NCBI GenBank assembly: GCA_002633005.1
Contig: NMRA01000541.1
Location: 124,001-188,000, forward strand
Source of the DNA: Phoronis australis
Lineage: Eukaryota > Phoronida > Phoronidae
Direction of reading: 5' to 3'
Length of the DNA stretch: 64,000 nt
The notes under the pieces are model-generated. The model was not told the DNA's origin and made no database searches. It saw only the letters and a program-made list of their open reading frames with translations. The first letter of the stretch is position 1; the number at the start of each line of letters is the position of its first letter. This document shows, piece by piece, positions 1 to 10,240 of the stretch. The translations under genes and the position numbers were made by a program.

Positions 1-480
1 CCCTCATCCGCTACCGGTCCTAGTTGCTGAACTCTATATTTCCTCACGGTTCACGCTGTTGCTGCTTCATTTTGCGTGCGGCAGCCGGGGGGCGACCCCC
101 CTAAATCCTCCTATGCTACTTAATGTTTTAAGTTCAAACGCACGACATGTTTAAGAGTTCTCGCAAATCCCTACTCGTACTTGGCTAAGAAGTGCAAGAA
201 ACATTCATTTCCCTGTATGAAGGCCATTACCGATGTAAGGTAAAAAACAGAAAAACACGGTCAAACGCATTAAAATGATGCTGTGGTCAGTAAAATTTAT
301 TCAATAAATTTTGAAAAGACTTTTTCACTGACCAATTTAATGCATTTTACGGCGTTTTAGTTTTTAGTACTTCAAAGAACAAACAATAACAGGCAACAAC
401 TTTCTCACAAAAAACAACTTTTAGCATATCCTGTCTTCACCGAGCATTTGACATAAAAATATATATTATAAAAATGGCCA
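1..480. other. unassigned flank
   Basis: No convincing gene. A short C/G-run piece around 80-112 (GGGGGGCGACCCCCC) resembles the C-rich end of the small repeat at 484-600 and at 46346. Confidence 0.4.
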
Positions 481-483
481 GCA

Positions 484-600
484 CTCAGGGACACATCCAG
501 AATTTTGAGTTAGGGGGGCCAGGGAGGAGTATTAGCCCGTCAGACATTTGCACCCCCGTACTAGGGGAGGGCATGGCCCCCTTACCCCCTTAAATTCCCC
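484..600. mobile_element. small MITE-like repeat, copy A
   Basis: Left end contains CCAGAATTTTGAGTTAGGGG and right end contains GGCCCCCTTACCCCC followed by TTAAATTCCCC. The layout is the same as the repeat at 46346-46503, including an internal GAGTATTAGCC block. Superfamily is not determined. Confidence 0.5.
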
Positions 601-2115
601 TTTGGTACTGCCTCGTATAAAAACAACCTCACAATCTACACGACAGCCTGTCTCCACTGAGCAAGACTGTAATAGCAACTGGTACATCTTCAGTGATCAA
701 GCGAATAAAACCTACAACTGTTGGCACAGCACTGAAAATCACCGTGACTCCAAGGTCACAGTCATCCACTCCTCGTCACTCACATCATTGCCTCGTTTAT
801 ATTTATGACAATTTGACGTTGCATGCTATTCTAACGCAGAAGCCACCGTTATACTGTTGCTGTGCGCTACACTCCACAGAGGTGGATTATGATTCATTTA
901 ATTGATACGAGTGTGAATGTTAACTTGTCCCTTATTCGTCAAATGCAAAGTGGGATGGCTAATGACCTTTTAGGCTAGTCACGAATATCGGGTCAGTTGG
1001 GGCGTAAACTGACTGACATCGAAGCATACGTCATAGCTGAGCAAATGACAACGTCTTATTGGTCCCACAGTGATGGGGCGGTAACTTGACACACTTGGGA
1101 AGTACATTTCGAGTCAACTCTGACGCGCCTCGATGACTCGTAACGTGTCTGAAAAGACCCGTCAGAAGGTGACGCTAGGGGCGTTCCATATCTCGCTTCA
1201 AAAACGCATTTCTCGGGGTTGGCGACGGGGCACTGCCGGGAATCAACAGCGACGGTATGGTACCCTTCTTCAGGCGTTGTTTCGCAGGGACCTTCATCAG
1301 TTCAGCGTGCATATCTGTCATAATCTGACGGCAGAAAATGCGTCCCACACACTCGGTAACCCTCCACTGCTTTGTACGTTGTGTGAACGGGTAGCGCTGC
1401 GTTCTTCACAAACGAGCTAGCCAAGTAGCGCGAAGTGCGTCATCCTTCGGAAAGCGACGCAAGGTACCCAAAGCGCGTGTGAGACGATAATGAGTACATC
1501 CCGACACGCAGCAACAGCGTGGCATGTTGACTGACTTGTAAACAAAAGCAAACCACGACCGAACTTATCACAACCGAGGTAGAACAATGACTGACCAGAC
1601 AGCTCTCACAGTCAGACTATAATGAAAAAAAACTGGCGCGAAATTCTTGCCTCCCAAAACGTCACTCCCGGAGTAGACGACGAGTAATTAATTAAATTAC
1701 GAAAAGCAGTAAATAAGTAAAAAATGTGTCTGGGATAATCAACGAACCTTATTTTTGCTAAAAGTGACATGAAAAAGGGTTGCCTTCGCTTTTAAACCTA
1801 ATAATTCCACGAAGTCTATCCTATTCATAAATAATTCCAAATGAGTGCTTCGCCTGTAAAATCAATAATGTCAGCAAATGTGCGGCAGACAACGATGAGA
1901 GCAGATGATTTGTTCTCAAAAGTTCGCTTCTTGAGCGGAAGGCAGCCATGCTTTAAACAAGACAATAATAAATACAACGCAACAACAAAAAGTAAATGAT
2001 AAATGGACGTGTTTTTATTATTTGTGTCCAAAATATGTCTCGGCCCACTACTATGAATGTGAGTGTGTCTTTGGATATTTTTTCCATCTAACAATAATCG
2101 ATTTAACTTTTCAGA
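601..2115. other. no recognisable gene
   Basis: Only short random-looking open frames. Nothing was recognised on either strand. Confidence 0.4.
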
Positions 2116-2775
2116 TCAAGTAACCACATTTTCAGTCAGACCTGTATCGAACACGGAGGCCCCCACGTCCACATGGTTTTGACGGGCAAGAGTGCACAAA
2201 TAGCGAAAGTACCACCGTCAGAAAAGCAGTCCAGGAGAGCGTGACGTGTATAGAGGATGGAGACGAGGGATACTGCCCTAAAGGTTGTGACTCGGATGTT
2301 GGCAGTGTCCGAATACAACACAGTACATTTGCAAGGAGTGGGTTTGTGATGGAGAAAGAGACTGTGTTGACGGAAGTGACGAGAAATTCTCGAGTTTCTC
2401 TACCTGAGTGCCCCATTCGACATGAACTGTTTAAGTGCGACAATGGCCATTGTACTCTAAAAGCATTCGCTTGCGATGGAGAACCGGACTGTGAAGACTC
2501 CAGTGACGAAAGAAACTGTTCCAGTAGCCTATGCAGAAACAAGACATTTCGATGTGATTACGGCGCCTGAATTCATTCCCTTTACGAGTGCGACGGAGTG
2601 GAAGATTGTTGGGACAACAGCGACGAGCTGCATTGCTCCACCTGACTTACCCCTTGCAATCCGTTAACTCAGTTCACGTGTACCAGTACACGCCTCTGCA
2701 TATCTCAGTTCAACGTTTGTCATGGTTTCGTGAACTGTTACGACAGAAGTGACGAGTTAAACTGTACAACTTGAG
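2116..2775 (+). pseudogene. broken LDL-receptor class A (LDLa) module array
   Basis: Four LDLa-like modules lie head to tail. Module 1 (2330-2386) reads [18 protein letters not shown]. Module 2 (2409-2519) contains FKCDNGHC and ACDGEPDCEDSSDERNC. Module 3 (2532-2637) contains FRCDYGA, YECDGVEDCWDNSDELHC. Module 4 (2655-2766) contains FTCTSTRLC and CYDRSDELNC. The calcium-cage DxSDE motif is present in each. Module 1 is in a different frame from modules 2-4. A TGA at 2568 replaces the Cys expected after YGA, and a second TGA falls at 2643. A splice acceptor-like TTAACTTTTCAG precedes 2116. LDLa arrays normally bind lipoprotein or other ligands at the cell surface. The stops and the shift indicate a decayed copy; sequencing error is less likely for three lesions. 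Confidence 0.75.
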
Positions 2776-3837
2776 TTTAACAAACAAAATGACTCATTGG
2801 ACTCGTATGAAACTTTCTTAAGGATTGAGTGCTATCAAAAATAAACTCAGACATATGATTTTTATGAAAAAGAGAATGCTTGAATAAAATGAAAACAAAA
2901 TGACAAATTAGAAAACTGTGCAGCGATTTTAAGAATTCGTCTTGAACATTTATATCAAACAAAATATGTTGCTGTTAGTGATACCGTTGTTTTACTATGA
3001 TTGTATCTTACTGTTTACTAAATTTTACTAAACTTTGAAAACATAGTCACATGACTCAATCAACGTCATAAACCATATTCGTCCAGCTTTCTGCTTTCTT
3101 CCACCAATATATACTTTGTCTTGTCTATAAAGTTCTACACACATTTAAAAGCGATTTACAGCAGCGCTGTATTTCATGTCAGATATTTCCCAGTAAAACA
3201 TTTCTCTCGCGGTGAAAATAGACGTGGACAAAACTTTTCCTAAGCTAAACTAACTTTCCTACATGTTATATACGTTTCAGGTGTTTAATCTTATAAACAG
3301 TGCTAATAAATAAAAATACAAAACTGAGATTCCAGAAATAGTCCCGATAGTGTCTCAACTGTGTTCCCTAAATTTTAAGCCCCGTAGTTGAGTGTGTTTA
3401 CTCATTAACGTGATATTCTTTTATGAGCTCCTCTTTTACTCATGACATTTTCTGATATACGTGAAAACTGAGCTCTTATTTCAATGAAAATAAATTTCTA
3501 TCAAGGCTATTATAGAAGTCGCATGAAATGTCCCTGTTCATTTCCAATAACATCAAGAATTCAAGGTGGAATTTATAAATCTGATTTGTGATCAGAATTA
3601 TGTCAGACATACTGATTCCAATTCATGTCAGATATAAAGCAGAATTATGTCGGACACGATTCTTGTTCTGAGACAGATTAGACCGTCTCAAAGTAAGTTT
3701 TGGGTGTCTCACAAATGTACACTTGTCTAGTGCAACGAGATTAAATTTTTGGAATGTTATTTGAGGATTTTAATTTTCTTTTGTCCATCAATATATTTTG
3801 TTGCTCCGCTGTCGATTGTCACTCCCTGTAACTGACT
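2776..3837. other. AT-rich DNA without recognised features
   Basis: No coding frame or repeat recognised. A TCAGAATTATGTCAGACA-type motif recurs at about 3592-3660 (three loose copies). Confidence 0.4.
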
Positions 3838-3896
3838 GTGTCTGTGTTTCATCACTTGTTGCTGGGCTTAGCTAGGTGGCCACTATGTTCTCTGTT

Positions 3897-3940
3897 CTGA
3901 TGATGGTGTTTAAATAAATGACACCGAAACATGTCAAGTC
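3897..3940 (+). ncRNA. hammerhead-ribozyme-like core
   Basis: CTGATGA at 3897-3903, a helix-II stem GGTGT (3905-3909) pairing with ACACC (3921-3925) over an 11-base loop, GAAAC at 3926-3930, then ATGTC with a cleavage-type GTC at 3933-3935. This is the order and spacing of a hammerhead catalytic core with a very short stem III, as described in Penelope-like elements and retrozymes. Stem I is weak (two obvious pairs: TT before the core, AA after GTC). So it may be a decayed copy or need dimerisation. Confidence 0.5.
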
Positions 3941-4499
3941 GATTTAAACCGTAGTTGTTTTTATTAACAATGTTTTATTGATGCAAAGTCGTCTGCACCG
4001 GTTCTTGTGTATTGACGAAGAGCATTCCCCAAGGGTCAAGGTTCCATGCGCGCAACAATTAAGCCTAAAATATACGGGGGCTTGGTAACTTTTCTGTATG
4101 CTTACCTTTTACTGAAAGAAATCAACGAGGACTAAAAAAAGGAGAAAAAACCGGGGCAGTAGAGTTTGTGGACTTTTTTTTCTCGTTTACTCGTACTTTT
4201 TGTTTTACTGAGGCGGACCTTTTTGCCCATTTCGCCAAATCTCGAGCCCCCAAGCCCCCCGGGGTGCGCCCATGGTTTCTTCTGCTGCTGGGTAGTTAGA
4301 AGCCTACTGAGTGGCTGACCTCGGCCAAATTAACGTGTCTATAGTAATTAAACGGCATGATGACAGTCGCGGCTATTCATGATCCGTGGTTTTGCAAAAT
4401 GTAATGGTACCGTCAAAACAGGGCGGTTCTCATTCATACTTGTGTGTGGCAAAACTGAATTTGTTTCAACACCAGTTAAATTTGGACCATGGTAAGGCA

Positions 4500-4585
4500 C
4501 TAACACACACCCATTCAAACACACACACAACACACACACAACACACACAACACACACAACACACACACACACACACACACACACC
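4500..4585. repeat. AC-rich microsatellite
   Basis: Interrupted ACAC tracts, pure towards 4558-4583. Open frames across it are artefacts of the repeat. Confidence 0.95.
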
Positions 4586-5308
4586 TGATCTCAGGTGACA
4601 TTTGACATGAAGCAAACTAAGACCATGTATAGAATTTGATTTTATTATATTAGAACAAGTCCCCAGTTAAAGCATTCAAAAAACATACATGTGTTTTTAT
4701 TTGTCATGGCAATGCACTGTTGTAAACATGAAGAAAACCAAGAAATAAACATGAAAACAAACATGAAAACTATCATACACTATCATAAATTAGAATGGCT
4801 GCATTTATACCCTCCAACATAGCCTATGTTCAATATCAAATATCCTAGGCTGTGTCCAAGACTGGTCATAAATAGTGTTCAATAAGTCAGGTTTAAAACT
4901 TTTGAGAAATTGACCTTCACAGTATTTTTCAGCAAAACAAAAATTCTTTGATTTTTTAAAATTGATTTGGGTCCACTCCATTAGTTAAAGGAATTCTCCA
5001 CAAACAACAAACAGGTTCAATTGAAAGTACAAACATGTCTCAATTTCCAGAAGGGTTGAGGTTCTGCATTGTGACTAGAACATCTTATCATGGACTAAGA
5101 GACTACACCATTACAATTCGTTGATACATGTTACTATAAAAGTGATGTAACAAAACAAAACTCCAGTAAACACCAAAATATATTTTCGCCTCAACACATA
5201 CATTTCAGTTGGGTTGCACATGACATACACTGTATACTCAACTCCATATTGGTCAAGAAGGAAATACAAAGCCTGCTGCAAGTGAAGTGTCCCACATACA
5301 GTCATGCC

Positions 5309-5395
5309 AGCATGGCCCACCTAACAAAGGCTATATTGTGCACAAAGTGATGCTTCCCATGGCCCACCTAACAAAGGCTATATTGTGCACAAAGT
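5309..5395. repeat. 52-bp tandem duplication
   Basis: ATGGCCCACCTAACAAAGGC followed by TATATTGTGCACAAAGTG occurs twice, about 48-52 bp apart. Confidence 0.8.
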
Positions 5396-5490
5396 GCATG
5401 CTACAAAGACATTAAGCATAAGAATAAATGAACAATAGCAACTAATTAAGCATGAACAATAAACAAAGTACAAATACTAACGACCCATCA

Positions 5491-5640
5491 CAGTAAGAGA
5501 CATTCAAACCAGCCAACTGTCAGTAAGAGACATTCAAACCAGCCAACTATCAGTAAGAGACATTCACACCAGCCAACTGTCAGTAAGAGACATTCACACC
5601 AGCCAATTGTCAGTAAGAGACATTCACACCAGCCAATTGT
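5491..5640. repeat. 30-bp minisatellite, five units
   Basis: Exactly five 30-bp units at 5491, 5521, 5551, 5581 and 5611, each starting CAGTAAGAGACATTCA. Read on the minus strand, each unit keeps a short open frame ending DSWLV or DNWLV and a stop. This faintly recalls the C terminus of AIFM3; see findings. Confidence 0.95.
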
Positions 5641-7237
5641 CGTTTTAGGTTAGATTATGATTTCAAGTTCTGCTAGGTTCAGTTGCGCCACCTTTTTTCA
5701 CCATGATGGTCAAAAATGTTACAGCAATGACAGGAAGCCATGTGGGTCATTTCTGTAAGTAACAAGAGAAATACCCAGCGTTGACATGTGCCTTTCCGAG
5801 TACATTGGATACAACACTGATAAAAATGACCATAGTTGTTTTAAACTAGTGAACTTAGAATATGGCATCTAGGGGCTGAAATGCAAGGACTCTACTATGC
5901 TTGCCTAAATAAGAACACATGTGCCACCCTCATCATGATTCTACAATTCACGATTTTACAAACTCACGGAACAAGATCATTTGATGGCGGAGTTTGGAGG
6001 ATTGGGAGACATGTGACAAAAACAGAATGATAAAGAAACAAGAATAAGGTCAGCAGGGAGCACAGTTTTAATTCAAATGTTTATCAAATTCCTTAGAAAC
6101 GAGGCAGGTGCCATCACCACCTCTGTTATAGTAACTCATATCATGAACAGCCATCAAGGAATATTGAGAAAAACACAAACCATAAAACAAAATTGCCACA
6201 AAGACTCCACAGTAGTTGAATTTGTCTGGAAATCTTTCAGTGGTCCTCTTGAATTCAGTTGAACCAAGTACTGAATTTCATCAAGGAACGTGGTAGACAT
6301 TGAGCATAGGCAAAAATTGTCACCCAAGTCAGACCTATCTGAAAATCATGATCTTCCGTGCTCTTTTCAGTACGAATTTTAATGCCAACAGAAAGGCAGA
6401 CACACAAAAAATAAAAAATGTCTGTCTGAAAATAAGAAGGTGTCCTCATCGCCTCCTTCATAGAAAGCATATATTTTGCTAAATTTCATGAAAATCCGTC
6501 AAAAAACCACTTCAACATACAGAGGAGAAGAAGACACTGGTAAATGGATCCAACCAAAAGTTGTGACTATTCTTTGTCACTTTCACAGGAAAACACTTGC
6601 CAAATTTCACAAAGATCCTCCAACTGGTTTAAGAGGAATTATAGCCCTGAATGAAAAGAATGTCATTATGGGGGCATTCACATGGTACCCCATCACTTGA
6701 GGGGGGGGTTGAAAATTTTAAAGATGATGATTTATGACAGGGGGAGGGTTAGACGTCATCATGTTATTATAGAATATCTCCATCACAGTACATATCATTG
6801 GGAAACTGGTTCACCTTCTAGCAGAATGAACTAATCCCTAAACCAGGACCTACCATTTCATGCTTCCAACATTTGATGACATTTCACTAGGTGTATATTA
6901 TCAACATTTATACAGACAAACATTAGCTGTACTGCATCACAGCCTATCACTGACAATCAACATACATCAGGGCAGGATTAGAACATCCAACAACAGGCTT
7001 GGTCATGTTTTGCACAGGATGGGATTTACATTGTGAGATTGTTACCATTATGTAGAGTGGCAACGGAATTTTTTCGTCATTACATTAAATATGCCAAAGC
7101 TGTTTTAATTTGCTTACATAATATACCTCAGGCTTCATTGTTTAATCTCAAATTTGCTGTCCAAATTATCCAATAAGTGGAGACTGGCCACAGAGTAATA
7201 GTAGGCATAGTGTTTTAACTTAATATTACATGAACGC
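5641..7237. other. mostly unassigned; faint module-repeat similarity
   Basis: Stretches at about 6270-6300 and 6460-6520 contain CCAAATTTCAC and TTTCATGAAAATCCGTC, phrases shared with the module repeat. This may be a very old copy. No gene recognised. Confidence 0.35.
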
Positions 7238-7345
7238 AGAGAGTTGAAATGCACCCACCACTGCACCGCAAACGACGTGCTTCAAGGAGTGCTTTTTAGT
7301 ATCATACAAATAACCATAACATGGTGCCGAATACGTCAAACCAGT
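7238..7345 (+). repeat. divergent head of module repeat
   Basis: GTTGAAATGCACCCACCACT followed by GCACCGCAAACG and GTGCTTC is a degenerate version of the head found at 7430, 10425, 18277, 40398 and 48484. Confidence 0.6.
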
Positions 7346-7429
7346 CCCAAATTAGGAAGGCGCGGTCTGTCTATAACAACTATTTCAGAATAAAGTACAT
7401 GAAAATTCACTAAGGGACTCCAAAGATAA

Positions 7430-8685
7430 ACAAGAGCAACGCCGGGCGTTGAAATGTGCCCATGAATGCACTGCAAACGGTGTGCTTCTAGGGTTGTTTA
7501 TTTGTTTCATAATGGCCACTAGATGGCACAAAAACGTCCAATCCATCTGAAAACGGTAACATGCCATTGCTTCTTTATTAGAAAGCTATTTTATTACCAT
7601 TCAAGGAACTTCATAGAAACAAAGGAAAACTGAAAAAATAAAATTGTCACTATGGGGCACAGCATTCATTGGATCTGCCTGAAAGACGTTGTCGTCTGTT
7701 GTTAGCTTCACATAAATACAGTCACTAAATTTAATAAAGATCCTGCAGTGGGTTTAGGAGATGCAGCTATGGGCGCAAACCAAACCAAAACTACCACCAA
7801 GATGCGCCATTGTAATCAAAGTCGTCATGGTCAACTGTTCTGTTCAAACTGAGAACATATACCATAAGTTAATTTTCAAAATCATCCTTAGAATGGTTTG
7901 GTTGATCAAAAGGTGGACGTCAAAAACGACTCGAAAAGAGCAAAAATGGCCACTAGGTGGAGCATAGTAACCTCAATTCCCTCCAAAAATGGGAGGATAG
8001 CATCATCTCACCAATAGATGCCTGTATTCCAAATTTTCTGAAAATCTGTTAACAACTTTTGAAGATACAGAGGTACACCTAAAAAACTAAAATTGCCACT
8101 AGGCCGCACACCCATAGTCAGATCTGTTCGAACGTAGTCGACTTCTGTTGTCAACAATACACTTGCTAAATTTTGTGAAGATCCTGCAAACGATTTAGCA
8201 GATACAGCCATGGATGCCAAAAAACAAAACTACCAATAGGTGGCGCCACATCAGTCGAAATCATCATCAGCCATCCTCTTCATAGTATTCAACATACATG
8301 CCAATTTTCACAATCATCCTTCGAGGATGTTGGTTGATAGAGGAGTGGACGCCAAAAAACAGCAAAAATGGCCACTAGGTGTTGCAAACTACATCGAATC
8401 CATCCGAAAAGGAGAGGATAACATCATCTCACTAATAGATGCCTACATGCCGACCGGTAAATGTAAAAAAATAAAATTGCTACTAGGGGGCACACTGGTA
8501 GTCTGATCCGTCCGAAAGTTTGCTCATGCCGTGCCATGCATGGAAGGAACGTGCGCAAATTTTCATGAACGTATGTTGATCGGTTTTGGATATACAGCAG
8601 CGGACGCCAGACGGATAGATGGCTGGAAGGACAGACAAGGATGATGGCTTAATGCATCTACATAAATATAAGGGCGCATAAAAAG
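7430..8685 (+). mobile_element. module-repeat element, copy 1
   Basis: Head CAAGAGCAACGCCGGGCGTT, then GAAATGTGCCCATGAATGCA. Internal modules carry GGCCACTAGATGGC (7512), GGCCACTAGGTGG (about 7945), TTGCCACTAGGCCGCAC (about 8093), ACCAATAGGTGGCGCC (about 8230), GGCCACTAGGTG (about 8367) and TGCTACTAGGGGGCAC (about 8477). It ends in a decayed version of the family hairpin (ATGCATCTACATAAATATAA, then GGGCGCAT). It lies downstream of the last identified AIFM3 exon. Confidence 0.85.
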
Positions 8686-9240
8686 GAAACTAATGTAGAA
8701 ACTAAAAGTGCCGCTTGGAAGCACAGCAGTACTCAGGGCCGTCAAAAAGTTGTGAACAGTCATTGACACATTTAGTGGACCTATAGCCATGGTCGCAACA
8801 AATACAAAATCACCACAAGGGGTCCCCAAAATCCATGGTCAGACCATCCGGAAATCAGCACCAGCCGTGGTCTTATCATCAGGAAAACAACAGATAAGTT
8901 TAATAATGATGTTTGAGCCAGATTAAGATGCAGATACAAAAGACCAAATCAAAATCATAAAATGGCCAGTAGGTGGCGCCAAATTTCATGAAAATCCACT
9001 TGTAACTCAAATAACAGAAACTAAGGTAAACGTAAAAATATGAAATTGCCTTGGTATGGATGCAAAAAAAATGTGCCTGGGCAGTAAACCTGTCCAAAAA
9101 TCAACGCCAGTTGTGGGCTTTTCAACAGGAACAAATTTGTCAAAGTTCATGTTCAGCGGATAAAGAGGCTAATGACAAAAACCATCTCTTTAATAGCAAC
9201 CTATTTAACAAATTACATGAAAATCCACCAAGATGCTACT
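8686..9240 (+). repeat. extra modules attached to copy 1
   Basis: More diverged modules follow the copy 1 hairpin (GTGCCGCTTGGAAGCAC, GGCCAGTAGGTGGCGCC near 8957, TTTCATGAAAATCCAC). Probably an older neighbouring copy. Confidence 0.6.
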
Positions 9241-9721
9241 GAGACACTTGATAGATATTTGTGACCAATGTATAATAATGTGGCATATAATATTGTACAT
9301 GTGCATACATAAGAATATAAAGGACATTGGGTAGAAAACATTCATCGTATTGACATTGGGTAGAGATGACCACAATATGTGACCATATAGTTATACATAA
9401 TTATGTGGATACATAAGAATACACAGGTTCAGTGCATCAAGCATGATACTATGTGACACCAGCAAAATATGGCTACTAGCCACAACTGACCAATGGCAAT
9501 TCATTTGCGTGTGTACAATTTTTAAATGCATTGTAACTGGTGACAGATTTCAGAGTCATCCATGTCAGCCATTTTACTCCATATGTGATAGTGACAACAT
9601 CATGAAACATGGCCCACATTCTGTACTTTTTGCATGCACTTAAGGCTGTCGCATTTTTCCCAAAGTTTCTTGTTAATTCCTAGTGAAAATCATACGGTCA
9701 AAGTGCAATGAGATAATTATT
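9241..9721. other. no recognised gene
   Basis: Contains two loose copies of GACATTGGGTAGA (about 9321 and 9352). Nothing else recognised. Confidence 0.4.
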
Positions 9722-9895
9722 CAACAAAATGACCGAGAATGAAGGAGATTGTCTTCTGATCATGTCAGCTCTGTGTCTCTTGCACAACAAAATGACCGCG
9801 AATGAAGGAGATTGCATTCTGATCATGTAAGCTCTGTGTCTCTTGCACAACAAAATAACAGAGAATGAAGGAGATAGAATTCTGATCATGTCAGA
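9722..9895. repeat. 63-bp tandem repeat, about 2.8 units
   Basis: Units begin CAACAAAATGACCG at 9722 and 9785, and CAACAAAATAACAG at 9848. Each contains AATGAAGGAGAT and TCTGATCATGT. Minus-strand open frames here are repeat artefacts. Confidence 0.9.
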
Positions 9896-10240
9896 GAAAG
9901 ACGTTTTTGAGCTCGTACAACACATTAAAGTAGTGCACGGCTTACCAGATCAGGAACATGAAAAGTAATTTTTATTCACATATTTTGGAAGTATTCAGAC
10001 TTTAACAATATGGGACAGGTAGTTCAATTTGAGTGCAACTCTGAAACCACTGACGATTATGTAGGTTATAATGAAATTTGTAATTATCATACCTTTTTGA
10101 CTAATTATACTTTCAAACTTAAACAGGTCAGCTGCTATACAAGATAACACAGGTAAACTTTACTTCAATAACTTACGTACAGAACATGCCAACAAAAAAA
10201 TACTCTGATAAATCCTTCTATCAATTAGTGAAAGAAATAC

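Noticed and set aside
4348-4598. Cys/Val- and His/Thr-rich open frames
   Set aside because: Translation of the AC microsatellite at 4500-4585.
7430-8506. Small open frames within module-repeat copies as genes
   Set aside because: Frames are not conserved between copies and are broken by the same indels that mark repeat decay.
7430-8700. CRISPR-like array (regularly spaced CCACTAG blocks)
   Set aside because: The repeated words are short, the spacers are themselves repeated between units, and the DNA is animal; this is a tandem-module transposon.
9698-9925. 75-codon minus-strand frame with internal repeats
   Set aside because: The 63-bp tandem repeat happens to be open in one frame; no protein signature.
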